Positions 52,863 to 61,440 of a stretch of 64,000 nucleotides of DNA are shown piece by piece. Positions within the stretch are counted from its first letter, which is position 1; each line of letters starts with the position of its first letter. The position numbers and the translations under genes are program-made. The notes under the pieces were generated by a model. The model saw nothing but the letters and a program-made list of their open reading frames with translations, did no database searches and was not told the DNA's origin. Source of the DNA: Paracoccus homiensis (lineage in GTDB: Bacteria > Pseudomonadota > Alphaproteobacteria > Rhodobacterales > Rhodobacteraceae). Where the stretch lies: NCBI RefSeq assembly GCF_900111675.1, contig NZ_FOHO01000008.1, positions 62,001 through 126,000 of the forward strand, in the 5' to 3' direction.

Positions 52863-54188
52863 ATGTCGCGCAAGTTAAAGATTGCCATCGTCGACGATGA
52901 ACCCGACATGCGGGAATCGATCAGCCAGTGGCTGGTCCTGTCCGGGTTCGACACCGAAACCTTCGCCAGCGCCGAGGATGCGTTGAAGGTGATCGGCGCG
53001 GACTGGCCGGGGATCGTCGTTTCGGACATCCGGATGCCGGGCATGGATGGGATCGCCTTTCTGAAACGCCTGATGGGGCTGGATTCCAGCCTGCCGGTGA
53101 TCATGATCACCGGACATGGCGACGTGCCCATCGCGGTCGAGGCGATGCGGATCGGGGCCATGGATTTCATGGAAAAACCCTTCGATCCCGACCGCATGAC
53201 GCAGCTGGCCAAGAAGGGAACACAGATGCGCCGCATGACGCTGGACAACCGTGATCTGCGCCGCGACCTGTCCGAAGGTCAGCAGGTCATGTCCAAGCTG
53301 ATCGGGTCCAGCCCGGTGATGGAACGCCTGCGCGAGGATATTCTGGATCTGGGGCAGGCTGACGGCCATGTCCTGATCGACGGCGAGACCGGCACCGGCA
53401 AGACGCTGGTGGCCCATGCGCTTCATGCCGTGGGGCCGCGCGCCTCGAAGAAATTCGTGCCTGTGTCCTGCGCCGCCTATAACGACGAGGCTTTGGCCGC
53501 GCGCCTGTTCGGGCCGATCGAAGACGGGTTGCCGGCGGTCGAGGAAACCCGCGGCGGGACCCTGTGCCTTGAGGATATCGAAGCCCTGTCCGAGCCGTTG
53601 CAGGCGCGTCTGCTGGCATTCATCAGCGAACAGGGCAGCCCCGCCGACACCCGCATCATCGCCATTTCCAACGCCCGCGGCGAAGGCCGCAAGGCCGAGG
53701 ATTCGCTGCGTCCCGACCTGTTCTACCGCCTGTCGGCGCTGCAGATCACCTTGCCGCCGCTGCGCGCGCGGGGCGAGGATATCCTGCAACTGTTCACCCG
53801 CATGAGCGAACAGTTCGCGGATGAATATGGCTGCGAGCCGCCGCAGGTTTCCGCGCAAGAGGCCGCACAACTGCTGCAGGCGCCGTGGCCGGGCAATATC
53901 CGTCAGCTTATCAATGTGGCCGAACGCGCGGTCCTGCAGAATCGGCGCGGCACGGGCAGCATCGCCTCGTTGCTGATGGCGGATGGCGATGACAACCAGC
54001 AGGCCACTACGACCGAGGGCAAGCCGCTGAAGGAATATGTCGAAAGCTTTGAAAAGATGCTGATCGACAACACGATGCGCCGCCACAAGGGCAGCATCGC
54101 CAGCGTCATGGACGAATTGTGCCTGCCGCGGCGGACCCTGAATGAGAAGATGGCGAAATACGGCCTTCAGCGCAGCGACTATCTGTAA
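52863..54188 (+). CDS. dctD: DctD-like NtrC-family response regulator lacking the GAFTGA loop
   Basis: A 441-residue protein. The receiver (residues 1-120) has D11/D12, the phospho-acceptor D55 (VVSDIRMPG) and Lys in FMEKPFD. The AAA+ module has Walker A GETGTGKT (174-181), but the stretch between LFG (215-217) and GGTL (231-234) is only 13 residues instead of about 21. The GAFTGA sigma-54 contact loop is gone. Walker B reads GGTLCLEDIE where GGTLFLDEIE is usual. The FIS-like HTH (KGSIASVMDELCLPRRTLNEKMAKYGL) is intact. Partner of DctB, 24 bp after it. It may regulate C4-dicarboxylate uptake by a route other than sigma-54 activation. Confidence 0.9.
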   Translation: MSRKLKIAIVDDEPDMRESISQWLVLSGFDTETFASAEDALKVIGADWPGIVVSDIRMPGMDGIAFLKRLMGLDSSLPVIMITGHGDVPIAVEAMRIGAMDFMEKPFDPDRMTQLAKKGTQMRRMTLDNRDLRRDLSEGQQVMSKLIGSSPVMERLREDILDLGQADGHVLIDGETGTGKTLVAHALHAVGPRASKKFVPVSCAAYNDEALAARLFGPIEDGLPAVEETRGGTLCLEDIEALSEPLQARLLAFISEQGSPADTRIIAISNARGEGRKAEDSLRPDLFYRLSALQITLPPLRARGEDILQLFTRMSEQFADEYGCEPPQVSAQEAAQLLQAPWPGNIRQLINVAERAVLQNRRGTGSIASLLMADGDDNQQATTTEGKPLKEYVESFEKMLIDNTMRRHKGSIASVMDELCLPRRTLNEKMAKYGLQRSDYL

Positions 54189-54211
54189 CGCAGGCCATTG
54201 GCCCGACATGC

Positions 54212-54241
54212 AAACGGGGGCGGATTTCTCCGCCCCCGTTT
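54212..54241 (+). terminator. Strong hairpin terminator after dctD
   Basis: A 13-bp perfect stem (AAACGGGGGCGGA / TCCGCCCCCGTTT) with loop TTTC, 23 bases after the dctD stop. The stem's own 3' end is T-rich, so it should terminate the purQ-dctBD side. Confidence 0.8.
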
Positions 54242-54522
54242 CGATCGGACATCCCAACCCGAACAGCTAAACAGACACACGCGACAAGGTGGTCGGGATC
54301 GTCGAAAATCGCCAGGACCTGGCTTGAAAACTGATCAAAAAAACGCGCCGCCGAACAACGGTGACAGCCCGCCGACTGGATAAAACAGGTCTTGCAGATG
54401 CAGGCGTCACACAGGCCGGGGCGACAGATGCCGATCACGTCGCCCCGACCCGTCTGCTGACTACCCGGTCAACTTACCGCATCGGTTGTGCGGCTCAACC
54501 TGTCGTTTTGGTCAATATGACT
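54242..54522. other. Intergenic stretch, no gene seen
   Basis: Between the dctD terminator and the metZ leader. Only very short frames occur and none has a ribosome site with a plausible product. A poly-A run (GATCAAAAAAACG) near 54335 is the only low-complexity part. It may hold the metZ promoter but I could not identify -35/-10 elements with confidence. Confidence 0.5.
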
Positions 54523-54600
54523 GTCTGGTGAAGGTGGCCTGCGGGGCAAATGCTTGCATGGTCAGACGACTGGGGCTAACCCGACGCCAGCTAGAAGGGG
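54523..54600 (+). promoter_or_regulatory. Candidate SAM-II-like riboswitch leader of metZ
   Basis: SAM-II elements precede metZ/metA in many alphaproteobacteria. Here the leader shows the modules in order: a 5' stem arm GTCTG (54523-54527) running into GGTGA, then GCTTGCA (54552-54558), then the matching 3' arm CAGAC (54563-54567), then GCTAA (54575-54579). The purine-rich GAAGGGG ribosome site follows. The spacing is looser than in the consensus and the conserved U-rich GAUUU part is not clear, so this is a candidate only. Confidence 0.35.
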
Positions 54601-54609
54601 CACCGAAAC

Positions 54610-55797
54610 ATGAGCGTTACATCGGCCAAGGGCCTTCATCCCCGCACTCAGGCGGTTCATCACGGCACCCGCCGCAGCCAGTATGGCGAAATGGCCGAGG
54701 CGATCTTTCTGACGCAGGGCTTCGTCTATGACAGCGCCGCGCAGGCCGAGGCGCGATTTGTCGAATCCGGCCCGGACGAGTTCATCTATGCCCGCTATGG
54801 CAATCCGACCAGCCGCATGTTCGAGGACCGCATCGCCGCCCTGGAAGGGACCGAGGATGCCTTTGCCACCGCAAGCGGGATGGCGGCGGTGAATGGCGCG
54901 ATGTTTTCGCTGTGCAGCCCCGGTGATCACGTGGTCGCCGCGCGGGCGCTGTTCGGTTCCTGCCTGTATGTGCTGGATCTGCTGGCCAAGTTCGGGGTCG
55001 AAGTCAGTTATGTCGACGGCACTGATCTGGATCAGTGGAAGGCCGCGATCCGTCCCGGCACAAAAGCGGTGTTCTTCGAATCCGTGTCCAACCCCGGTCT
55101 GGAAGTGATCGACATGCAGGCGGTTGCCGATCTGGCCCATGCCGCCGGCGCGCAGGTCGTGGTCGATAATGTCTTTGCCACCCCGGTCTTTTCGCGGGCC
55201 GTGGACATGGGCGCGGATATCGTCGTCTATTCTGCGACCAAGCATATCGATGGCGGCGGACGTGCATTGGCCGGGGTGATCTGCGGCACTCGCGATTTCA
55301 TTCGCGGCACCGCCGAGCCCTATCTGAAACATACCGGCGGCGCGATCAGCCCGTTCCACAGCTGGATCATGCTGAACGGTCTGGCGACGATGGATCTGCG
55401 CGTCCGGGCGCAGGCGCAATCGGCGGAAACCATCGCCAGGGCGTTGCAGGGCCATGCCGGTCTTAGCCGTGTGATCTATCCGGGACTGGCAGACCATCCG
55501 CAACACGATCTGGCGATGCGGCAGATGGGATCGGGCGGGACGATGATCGCGATCGAGGTCGCGGGCGGCAAGGACGCGGCCTTCGCGGCGCTGGACCGGC
55601 TGAACATCATCAAGATCTCGAACAACCTTGGCGATGCGAAATCCATCGTGACCCATCCCGCCACGACCACGCATCAGCGCCTGTCGGATGAAAACAAGGC
55701 GCAACTGGGCATTACGCCGGGCCTTCTGCGCCTGTCCGTGGGTCTGGAGGATGCGCAGGACCTGATCGACGATCTCGTCAACGCGCTGAACGGCTGA
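54610..55797 (+). CDS. metZ: O-succinylhomoserine sulfhydrylase
   Basis: A 395-residue PLP enzyme of the Cys/Met metabolism family that makes homocysteine directly from O-succinylhomoserine and sulfide. Seen: TQAVHHGTRRSQYGEMAEAIFLTQGFVY, YARYGNPTSRMFEDRIAALEG (the Y-x-R-x-x-N-P-T motif), SGMAAVNGAMFSL, FFESVSNPGLEVID, and VYSATKHIDGGGRALAG with the PLP Lys211. Length is typical. The MetZ reading rather than MetB/MetC is based on the N-terminus and the alphaproteobacterial pattern. A possible SAM-responsive leader precedes it. Confidence 0.93.
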   Translation: MSVTSAKGLHPRTQAVHHGTRRSQYGEMAEAIFLTQGFVYDSAAQAEARFVESGPDEFIYARYGNPTSRMFEDRIAALEGTEDAFATASGMAAVNGAMFSLCSPGDHVVAARALFGSCLYVLDLLAKFGVEVSYVDGTDLDQWKAAIRPGTKAVFFESVSNPGLEVIDMQAVADLAHAAGAQVVVDNVFATPVFSRAVDMGADIVVYSATKHIDGGGRALAGVICGTRDFIRGTAEPYLKHTGGAISPFHSWIMLNGLATMDLRVRAQAQSAETIARALQGHAGLSRVIYPGLADHPQHDLAMRQMGSGGTMIAIEVAGGKDAAFAALDRLNIIKISNNLGDAKSIVTHPATTTHQRLSDENKAQLGITPGLLRLSVGLEDAQDLIDDLVNALNG

Positions 55798-55865
55798 TCG
55801 CGTCGCGACGGCCGTCCGGGCATGAAAATGGTGCATTTTCAGCGCCGCTACTTTAGAAAGCTGTC

Positions 55866-55890
55866 CTGCGCCCCCATATTCGGGGCGCAG
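55866..55890 (+). terminator. Hairpin between metZ and folE2
   Basis: A 9-bp perfect stem (CTGCGCCCC / GGGGCGCAG) with a 7-base loop, 21 bases before the folE2 ATG and 68 bases after the metZ stop. It lacks a T-run. It could end metZ transcripts or be part of the folE2 leader. Confidence 0.45.
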
Positions 55891-55910
55891 TCTCGAACAA
55901 GGATGCCCGC

Positions 55911-56873
55911 ATGACCGATGCCCGTCCGATGATCCCGTCCTACCCGGCGCTGGTTCGCGAATATGACGCCGATTTCCGCGTCACCGACGATTACAAGGCC
56001 GATCTGCCCGACCTGCAGAACGGCCCTGCCAGCCTGATCGTGGGTGCCCGTGCGCCGATTCAGCATGTCGGGATCTCGAATTTCCGCCTGCCGATCCGCT
56101 ATCAGACCAGCGACGGGGGCGAACTGGTTCTGGAAACCAGCGTGACCGGCACCGTCAGCCTTGAGGCGGATCGCAAGGGCATCAACATGAGCCGCATCAT
56201 GCGGTCCTTCTATGGTCATTCCGATCATCTGTTCAGCCTGAAGGTGCTTGAGGCCGCGCTGGACGATTACAAGGCCGATCTGGACGCGTTCGATGCGCGG
56301 ATCCAGATGCGCTTCAGCTATCCGATCCGGGTGGACAGCCTGCGCTCTGGTCTGAGTGGGTGGCAGTATTACGACATCGCGCTTGAGGTTGTGGAACAGG
56401 CCGGGCAACGCCTGCGGATCATGCATTTCGATTATGTCTATTCCTCGACCTGCCCCTGTTCGCTGGAACTGTCGGAACATGCGCGGGAATCGCGCGCCCG
56501 TCTGGCGACGCCGCATTCGCAGCGTTCGATCGCGCGGATCTCGGTGGTCATGGACGGTCCCGACAAGCTGTGGTTCGAGGATATGGTCGATATCTGCCGC
56601 CGCGCCGTGCCGACCGAAACCCAGGTCATGGTCAAGCGCGAGGATGAACAGGCCTTTGCCGAACTGAACGCCGCGAACCCGATTTTCGTCGAGGATGCGG
56701 TGCGGGCCTTTGCCCAGGGGTTGCAGGACGATCCGCGCATCGGCGATTTTCGTGTCGTCGCCAGCCATCAGGAATCGCTGCATTCCCATGATGCGGTCAG
56801 TCTGCTGACCCAGGGCACGACCTTTGCCCAAAGCTCGCTTGATCCGATGACATTCGCCGGGCTGCGGGCCTGA
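55911..56873 (+). CDS. folE2: GTP cyclohydrolase FolE2 (type IB)
   Basis: A 320-residue enzyme that opens GTP to 7,8-dihydroneopterin triphosphate, first step to folate and queuosine. The metal-flexible IB family can replace zinc-dependent FolE. Seen: VGISNFRLPIRYQTSDGGELVLETSVTGTVSL, GINMSRIMRSFYGHS, DYVYSSTCPCSLELSEHARE with the active-site Cys, ATPHSQRSIARISVV, and the C-terminal SHQESLHSHDAVS. All blocks are present at usual spacing. An ACAAGGATG ribosome site precedes the ATG. The YbaK-type gene starts four bases after its stop. Confidence 0.95.
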   Translation: MTDARPMIPSYPALVREYDADFRVTDDYKADLPDLQNGPASLIVGARAPIQHVGISNFRLPIRYQTSDGGELVLETSVTGTVSLEADRKGINMSRIMRSFYGHSDHLFSLKVLEAALDDYKADLDAFDARIQMRFSYPIRVDSLRSGLSGWQYYDIALEVVEQAGQRLRIMHFDYVYSSTCPCSLELSEHARESRARLATPHSQRSIARISVVMDGPDKLWFEDMVDICRRAVPTETQVMVKREDEQAFAELNAANPIFVEDAVRAFAQGLQDDPRIGDFRVVASHQESLHSHDAVSLLTQGTTFAQSSLDPMTFAGLRA

Positions 56874-56877
56874 ACGG

Positions 56878-57354
56878 ATGAGCAAAAGCCTGAAGCGCGT
56901 TCGCGCGGCGCTGGATGATGCCGGTGCCGCGGTCGAGATTCTGGAAATGGCCGAATCGACCCGTACCGCCGCGGAGGCCGCCAATGCCGCCGGCTGCCAG
57001 ATCGACCAGATCGCGAAATCCATCGTCTTTCGTGGCGCCCAGACCGGGCATATCGTGCTGTTCCTGACGGCGGGCGGCAATCGCGTGGATCCCGAAAAGG
57101 CGGCCAGGGTCGCCGGGCAGGCGCTTGGCAAGGCCGATGCCGCGCAGATTCGGGCCGAAACAGGCTTTGCCATCGGCGGGGTATCGCCCGTGGGGCATCT
57201 GTCACCGGTGACGATCTATTTCGACCCGCGGCTGGGTGATTTCGACTTGGTCTGGGCCGCCGCCGGCACGCCGCGCCACATCTTTTCCATCGCCCCCGGC
57301 CAGTTGCAGTCGATCACAGGCGCGATCACGGCGCAGTTTACCCAGACCGGATGA
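56878..57354 (+). CDS. YbaK/EbsC family aminoacyl-tRNA deacylase-like protein
   Basis: A 158-residue protein of the YbaK/ProX editing family, which removes wrongly attached amino acids (often Cys or Ala from tRNA-Pro). Seen: STRTAAEAANAAGCQIDQIAKSIVF, the family Lys region, VLFLTAGGNRVDPEKAARVAG, IGGVSPVGH with the G-x-x-P-x-G-H loop, and FDLVWAAAGTPRHIFSIAPG near the C-terminus. It is a stand-alone domain. It lies four bases after folE2. Confidence 0.9.
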   Translation: MSKSLKRVRAALDDAGAAVEILEMAESTRTAAEAANAAGCQIDQIAKSIVFRGAQTGHIVLFLTAGGNRVDPEKAARVAGQALGKADAAQIRAETGFAIGGVSPVGHLSPVTIYFDPRLGDFDLVWAAAGTPRHIFSIAPGQLQSITGAITAQFTQTG

Positions 57355-57415
57355 AACCGCACGCGGCTGGCGGCGTTGAACAGGCGATACAAAAGCCCCC
57401 GGAAAGGAGCGTTTC

Positions 57416-58252
57416 ATGACCCAACCGATGTTGACCTTCAATGACGGCAATCGGATGCCCCAGCTTGGCACAGGGATCTGGCAGGTGCCGGATGCCGATA
57501 CGCCGCGCGTGGTCAAGGACGCGCTTGAGGTCGGTTATCGGCTGATCGACGGCGCTGCGGCCTATCAGAACGAAACCGGTCTGGGTGAGGGGATTCGCAA
57601 CGCCGATGTCGCACGGGGCGATATCTTCGTGACCTCGAAACTGTGGAACTCGCATCACGGCTATGACAATGCGCTGAAAGGGTTCGAGGAATCCATGGGC
57701 CGTCTGGGGCTGGATTATCTGGACCTGTACCTGATCCATTGGCCGCTGCCGCAGAATGACCAATATGTCGAGACTTGGAAGGCGCTGATCAAGCTGCGGG
57801 ACGAAGGGCGCATCCGCTCGATCGGGGTTGCCAATTTCCACGAAGAACATCTGCGCCGCCTGATCGACGAAACCGGCGTTGCGCCGGCGCTGAACCAGAT
57901 CGAGCTGCATCCGACGCTGATTCAGTCGGACATGCGCGAAGTCAACAAACGCCTGCACATCGTTACTCAAAGCTGGACTCCGTTGGGACGGGGCGACTTC
58001 GACCTGCCCGAGGTTCAGAAGATTGCCGAGCGTCATGGCCGCAGTGCCGCGCAGATCGTGCTGCGCTGGCATATGCAGCACGGGCTGTCGGTCATTCCGA
58101 AATCCACCCACAAAGGGCGACTGGCCGAGAATTTCGATATTCTGGGCTTTACGCTGGATGATACCGAAATGGCTGCGCTGGACGGTCTGGACCGGGATCA
58201 TCGCACCGGTCCGCATCCCGACAGCTTTGATATGCGCGAATTCCCCGGCTAG
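57416..58252 (+). CDS. Aldo/keto reductase (DkgA/2,5-diketo-D-gluconate reductase type)
   Basis: A 278-residue NADPH-dependent reductase with the full catalytic tetrad: D45 and Y50 (LIDGAAAYQNE), K75 (VTSKLWNS), and H108 (YLIHWPLP). Also seen: IRSIGVANF, LNQIELHPTL, and the NADP-binding SVIPKSTHKGRLAENFDILGF. It belongs with prokaryotic DkgA-like AKR5 enzymes that reduce small aldehydes, methylglyoxal and keto sugars; the natural substrate is unknown. AAAGGAG precedes the ATG by eight bases. It is convergent with the formamidase-like gene, whose stop is four bases away. Confidence 0.92.
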   Translation: MTQPMLTFNDGNRMPQLGTGIWQVPDADTPRVVKDALEVGYRLIDGAAAYQNETGLGEGIRNADVARGDIFVTSKLWNSHHGYDNALKGFEESMGRLGLDYLDLYLIHWPLPQNDQYVETWKALIKLRDEGRIRSIGVANFHEEHLRRLIDETGVAPALNQIELHPTLIQSDMREVNKRLHIVTQSWTPLGRGDFDLPEVQKIAERHGRSAAQIVLRWHMQHGLSVIPKSTHKGRLAENFDILGFTLDDTEMAALDGLDRDHRTGPHPDSFDMREFPG

Positions 58253-58255
58253 GCA

Positions 58256-59050
58256 TCAGTCCGGTCGCAACAGCCTGCGGGTCAGCGGGCTGCTGGCGTC
58301 GCGCAATCCTTCGATGACATCGAAATGATGGCGACCGGGATCGACCACGGTTTCGGTCGCCACGCCCATTCCCGCCCAGATATCGGCCAGCAACCGTGAC
58401 TGACGGATGAATTCGGGGCGCTCGGCCCCGCCGACCCAGGCGGTGACCGGGATCCCGGTTCGGGGTTGCAGAAGGGCGGGGCTTTCCAAAGCCGCCTCGG
58501 CCGCATCAATGTGCAGCGTCTTGTTCATCGCCGTGCGCATCAGCGGTCGCAGGTCAGTCAGGGCAGAGATCGGGACGCATGAACTGATCCTGTCAGCGGT
58601 GCTCTGCGGCAATGTCCCGTCATCGCAGATCATCCGCGCCGCCAGATGGCCACCAGCGGAATGTCCGGTGATCGCGATGGGCCCGGAAACCTGTGATGCG
58701 GCCTCGGTGATCGCCTGCGCGACCTCTGTCGTCATCTGGGCGATTCGCGCCGTCGGGGCCAGCGTATAGGCGGGCATCAGTACCGCCCATCCGGCCGACA
58801 ACGGACCCGCCGCGAAATGCGACCAGACGGATGGGTCGAATTTCATCCAGTAGCCACCGTGAATGAACACGGCCAGCCCCTTGGCGATGCCGTCGGGGCG
58901 AAACAGATCTCCGCGGCCGATGGGCTGCGGGGGATGCTGGGCGCGAAACACCTGGGCCAGTTCCGTCCAGCGCGGCGGATAGGCGTCGGCACCCGCGATA
59001 TGGGGGCCATTGGCATAGGCATCGTCCCAGTCGTTTACGTGGTACAGCAT
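58256..59050 (-). CDS. Alpha/beta hydrolase, probable kynurenine formamidase
   Basis: A 264-residue esterase-like protein. Seen: DWDDAYANGPHIAGADAYPPRW at the start, GLAVFIHGGYWMKFDPSVWSHFA with the oxyanion HGGYW motif, and the nucleophile elbow AITGHSAGGHLAAR (GHSAGG). GAERPEF holds the acid region and DPGRHHFDVIEGL the catalytic His. These features match the AFMID-like (arylformamidase) branch. It is divergent from kynU by only 64 bp, so I infer that it makes kynurenine from N-formylkynurenine. The start at 59050 has GAGGAG upstream; the in-frame 59098 is less likely. Confidence 0.85.
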   Translation of the reverse strand: MLYHVNDWDDAYANGPHIAGADAYPPRWTELAQVFRAQHPPQPIGRGDLFRPDGIAKGLAVFIHGGYWMKFDPSVWSHFAAGPLSAGWAVLMPAYTLAPTARIAQMTTEVAQAITEAASQVSGPIAITGHSAGGHLAARMICDDGTLPQSTADRISSCVPISALTDLRPLMRTAMNKTLHIDAAEAALESPALLQPRTGIPVTAWVGGAERPEFIRQSRLLADIWAGMGVATETVVDPGRHHFDVIEGLRDASSPLTRRLLRPD

Positions 59051-59114
59051 CTCGTCTCCTCTTTCGGGCAGGGAACCCTGCTGATAGCGTGCCGTCAATC
59101 AGGGAGGCGCGGCG

Positions 59115-60302
59115 ATGACCGATTTTGACAAGACGAAACAGGCATTTCATTTGCCGCAGGGCGTAACCTATCTGGACGGCAACTCGCTTGGTCCGATGCC
59201 AAAGGCCGCCAAGGCGCGGGTGGCCAACATGATGGCCGACGAGTGGTCGGAAATGCTGATCACCGGTTGGAACAAGGCCGGCTGGTATGTGCAGCCGCGC
59301 AAGGTCGGCGATCGTATCGCGCGCCTGATCGGGGCCGGGCCGGGGCAGGTGGTGATGGGCGATACCCTGTCGATCAAGGTGTTTCAGGCCGTCAGTGCCG
59401 CCCGTGCAATGCGCCCCCAGCGGCGGGTGATCCTGTCCGATAGCGGTAATTTCCCCTCGGACCTTTATGTCGCCGAAGGACTGGCCCGTGCCGTCGATGC
59501 GGAACTGCGTGTCGTCGCCCCCGAAGAGGTCGCAGGCGCCATCGATGATACCGTGGCCGTCCTGATGATCACCGAGGTCGATTACCGCACTGGCCGACGC
59601 CACGACATGAAGGCGTTGACCCAGACCGCGCACACGGCCGGCGCGTTGACGGTCTGGGATCTGGCGCATTCGGCGGGGGCCGTGGATGTCGATCTGCTGG
59701 GCTGCGACGCCGATTTCGCGGTGGGCTGCACCTATAAATACCTGAATGGCGGCCCCGGCGCCCCGGCCTTCATCTGGACCCACCCGCGCCACGCGGATGC
59801 GGCGCAGCCGATCTTGCAGGGTTGGATGGGGCACAGGGCGCCCTTTGCATTCGACCAGAGCTATCAGCCCGCCCCGGGGGTCGAGCGGATGCGCGTCGGC
59901 ACCCCGCCGGTGATCGCGCTGACCGCGCTGGATGCGGCGCTGGATGTCTGGGACGATGTGTCGATGCCCGATCTGCGTGCCCGGTCGATCGAGCTGACAC
60001 AGGCCTTCATCGCCGGGGTCGAGGAACATTGCCCCGATCTGGTCCTGAACTCGCCCCGCGACCCGGCAAAGCGCGGCTCTCAGGTCAGTTTCCGCCATCC
60101 GCAGGGCTATGCGGTGATGCAGGCGCTGATCGCCCAAGGGGTGATCGGTGATTTCCGTGCGCCGGATGTGCTGCGGTTCGGGTTCGCGCCGCTCTATGTC
60201 GATCTGGACGATGTGGCGCACGCCGTTCAGATCATGGCGATGATCTTGAAGGACAAAAGCTGGGATCGAGAAGAATTTCACGAAAGGGCCAGTGTGACGT
60301 AG
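59115..60302 (+). CDS. kynU: Kynureninase
   Basis: A 395-residue PLP-dependent hydrolase that cleaves kynurenine to anthranilate and alanine. Seen: GVTYLDGNSLGPMPKAAKAR at the N-terminus, GDTLSIKVFQAVSAA, ILSDSGNFPSDLYVAEGL, VDYRTGRRHDM, VWDLAHSAGAVDVDLLGCDADFAVGCTYKYLNGGPGAPAF with the PLP Lys, and FRAPDVLRFGFAPLYV. All blocks are typical. A GGGAGG ribosome site precedes the ATG. It is divergent from the probable formamidase, giving two successive steps of tryptophan breakdown; the dioxygenase is not in the window. Confidence 0.95.
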   Translation: MTDFDKTKQAFHLPQGVTYLDGNSLGPMPKAAKARVANMMADEWSEMLITGWNKAGWYVQPRKVGDRIARLIGAGPGQVVMGDTLSIKVFQAVSAARAMRPQRRVILSDSGNFPSDLYVAEGLARAVDAELRVVAPEEVAGAIDDTVAVLMITEVDYRTGRRHDMKALTQTAHTAGALTVWDLAHSAGAVDVDLLGCDADFAVGCTYKYLNGGPGAPAFIWTHPRHADAAQPILQGWMGHRAPFAFDQSYQPAPGVERMRVGTPPVIALTALDAALDVWDDVSMPDLRARSIELTQAFIAGVEEHCPDLVLNSPRDPAKRGSQVSFRHPQGYAVMQALIAQGVIGDFRAPDVLRFGFAPLYVDLDDVAHAVQIMAMILKDKSWDREEFHERASVT

Positions 60303-60366
60303 GGGCATGGGGCTTCTCAGCCCGCGCGGTTCGGCGCACAACTTGCGGGATAGAACGGTGCTCGAC

Positions 60367-61440
60367 ATGATCAGGAAATTCTTGTCCCTTGGCGCGATGC
60401 TTGTCGCAGGCGCGCTTCCCGCGCAGGCCGCGCCCGAAGATCTGCGGGTGCAGATCGTGCCCGTGGTCGAACGGCCCCTGCGGTTGGCACTGGAACTTTC
60501 CGGCACATTGCAGGCCCATAACAGCGTCGAACTGGGCTTTCGTCAAAGCGGCCGGGTGCAGCAGGTTCTGGTTGAAGAAGGCGATACCGTTCGGCGCGAT
60601 CAGGAAATTGCGCGGCTGGATTCGGTGCAGCAGGATCAGGCCCTCAGCGTGGCCAAGGCCAGTCTGTCGGCGGCCCTTGCGACGCGCAAGCAGGCCAGCC
60701 AGGCCAGCGACCGCGCGGCCGCGATGTTGACGCGCGGGGTTGGCACGCGGGCGGCACGCGATGACGCGGTGCGCGCCCTGTCGCAGGCCGAAGGCGCGGT
60801 GGAGCGCGCGCAAAGCAATCTGGAACAGGCCCAACGCGCGGTCGAGGATACGGTCCTGCGTGCCCCCGGCGATGCCATCGTGACGGCGCGCGCGATGGCC
60901 GCCGGACAGATCGTCGGGGCGGCGCAGCCGGTCGTATCGCTGGCGGAACTGGGCCCGATGGAGGCTGTCTTTGCCGCGCCCGATCATCCGTTGCTGACGG
61001 CGATGCGGGGCAATGATGTCCATATGACGGCGCTGGACATCGATCTGCCGGAAATGATCGGAACCGTCACGGAAATCGCGCCGCTGGTTGATCCGGGCAC
61101 CGGGACCGTGACCGTCCGCGCCGAACTGCAAAAGACGCCCGTGACCGCGCAGTTGCTGGGCGCGGCGGTGCGGGGCCGTCTGATGGTCACGGTCGATCAG
61201 GCGTTGACGGTGCCATGGACCGCGCTGGCCCGTGCCAAGGGCAGGCCCGCCGTCTGGGTCGTGGGCGAGGATGGCCGGGTGACGCTGTCGCCCATCAAGA
61301 TCCGCTATTTCGGCGATGGTGAAGTTTTCGTTCAGGACGGTCTTGTCAGCGGACAGAAGGTCGTGGGCGCAGGGTCGCAACTGCTGTTCCCCGGACGCCG
61401 GGTGCAGCCTGTCGACACCGGGGAAGGAGCGCGGCAATGA
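60367..61440 (+). CDS. RND efflux periplasmic adaptor 1 (HlyD/MFP family)
   Basis: A 357-residue adaptor with a Sec signal (MIRKFLSLGAMLVAGALPAQA, cut after residue 21). Seen: ALELSGTLQAHNSVELGFRQSGRVQQVLVEEGDTVRRDQEIARLD (lipoyl half), an alpha-helical hairpin rich in Ala/Gln (about 95-155), VEDTVLRAPGDAIVTARAMAAGQIV (second lipoyl half), and the beta-barrel/MP domain with IGTVTEIAPLVDPGTGTVTVRAEL. It is the first of two adaptors before one RND pump and overlaps the second by four bases. The start at 60367 is set by the signal; an upstream in-frame ATG at 60307 lacks one. Confidence 0.9.
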   Translation: MIRKFLSLGAMLVAGALPAQAAPEDLRVQIVPVVERPLRLALELSGTLQAHNSVELGFRQSGRVQQVLVEEGDTVRRDQEIARLDSVQQDQALSVAKASLSAALATRKQASQASDRAAAMLTRGVGTRAARDDAVRALSQAEGAVERAQSNLEQAQRAVEDTVLRAPGDAIVTARAMAAGQIVGAAQPVVSLAELGPMEAVFAAPDHPLLTAMRGNDVHMTALDIDLPEMIGTVTEIAPLVDPGTGTVTVRAELQKTPVTAQLLGAAVRGRLMVTVDQALTVPWTALARAKGRPAVWVVGEDGRVTLSPIKIRYFGDGEVFVQDGLVSGQKVVGAGSQLLFPGRRVQPVDTGEGARQ

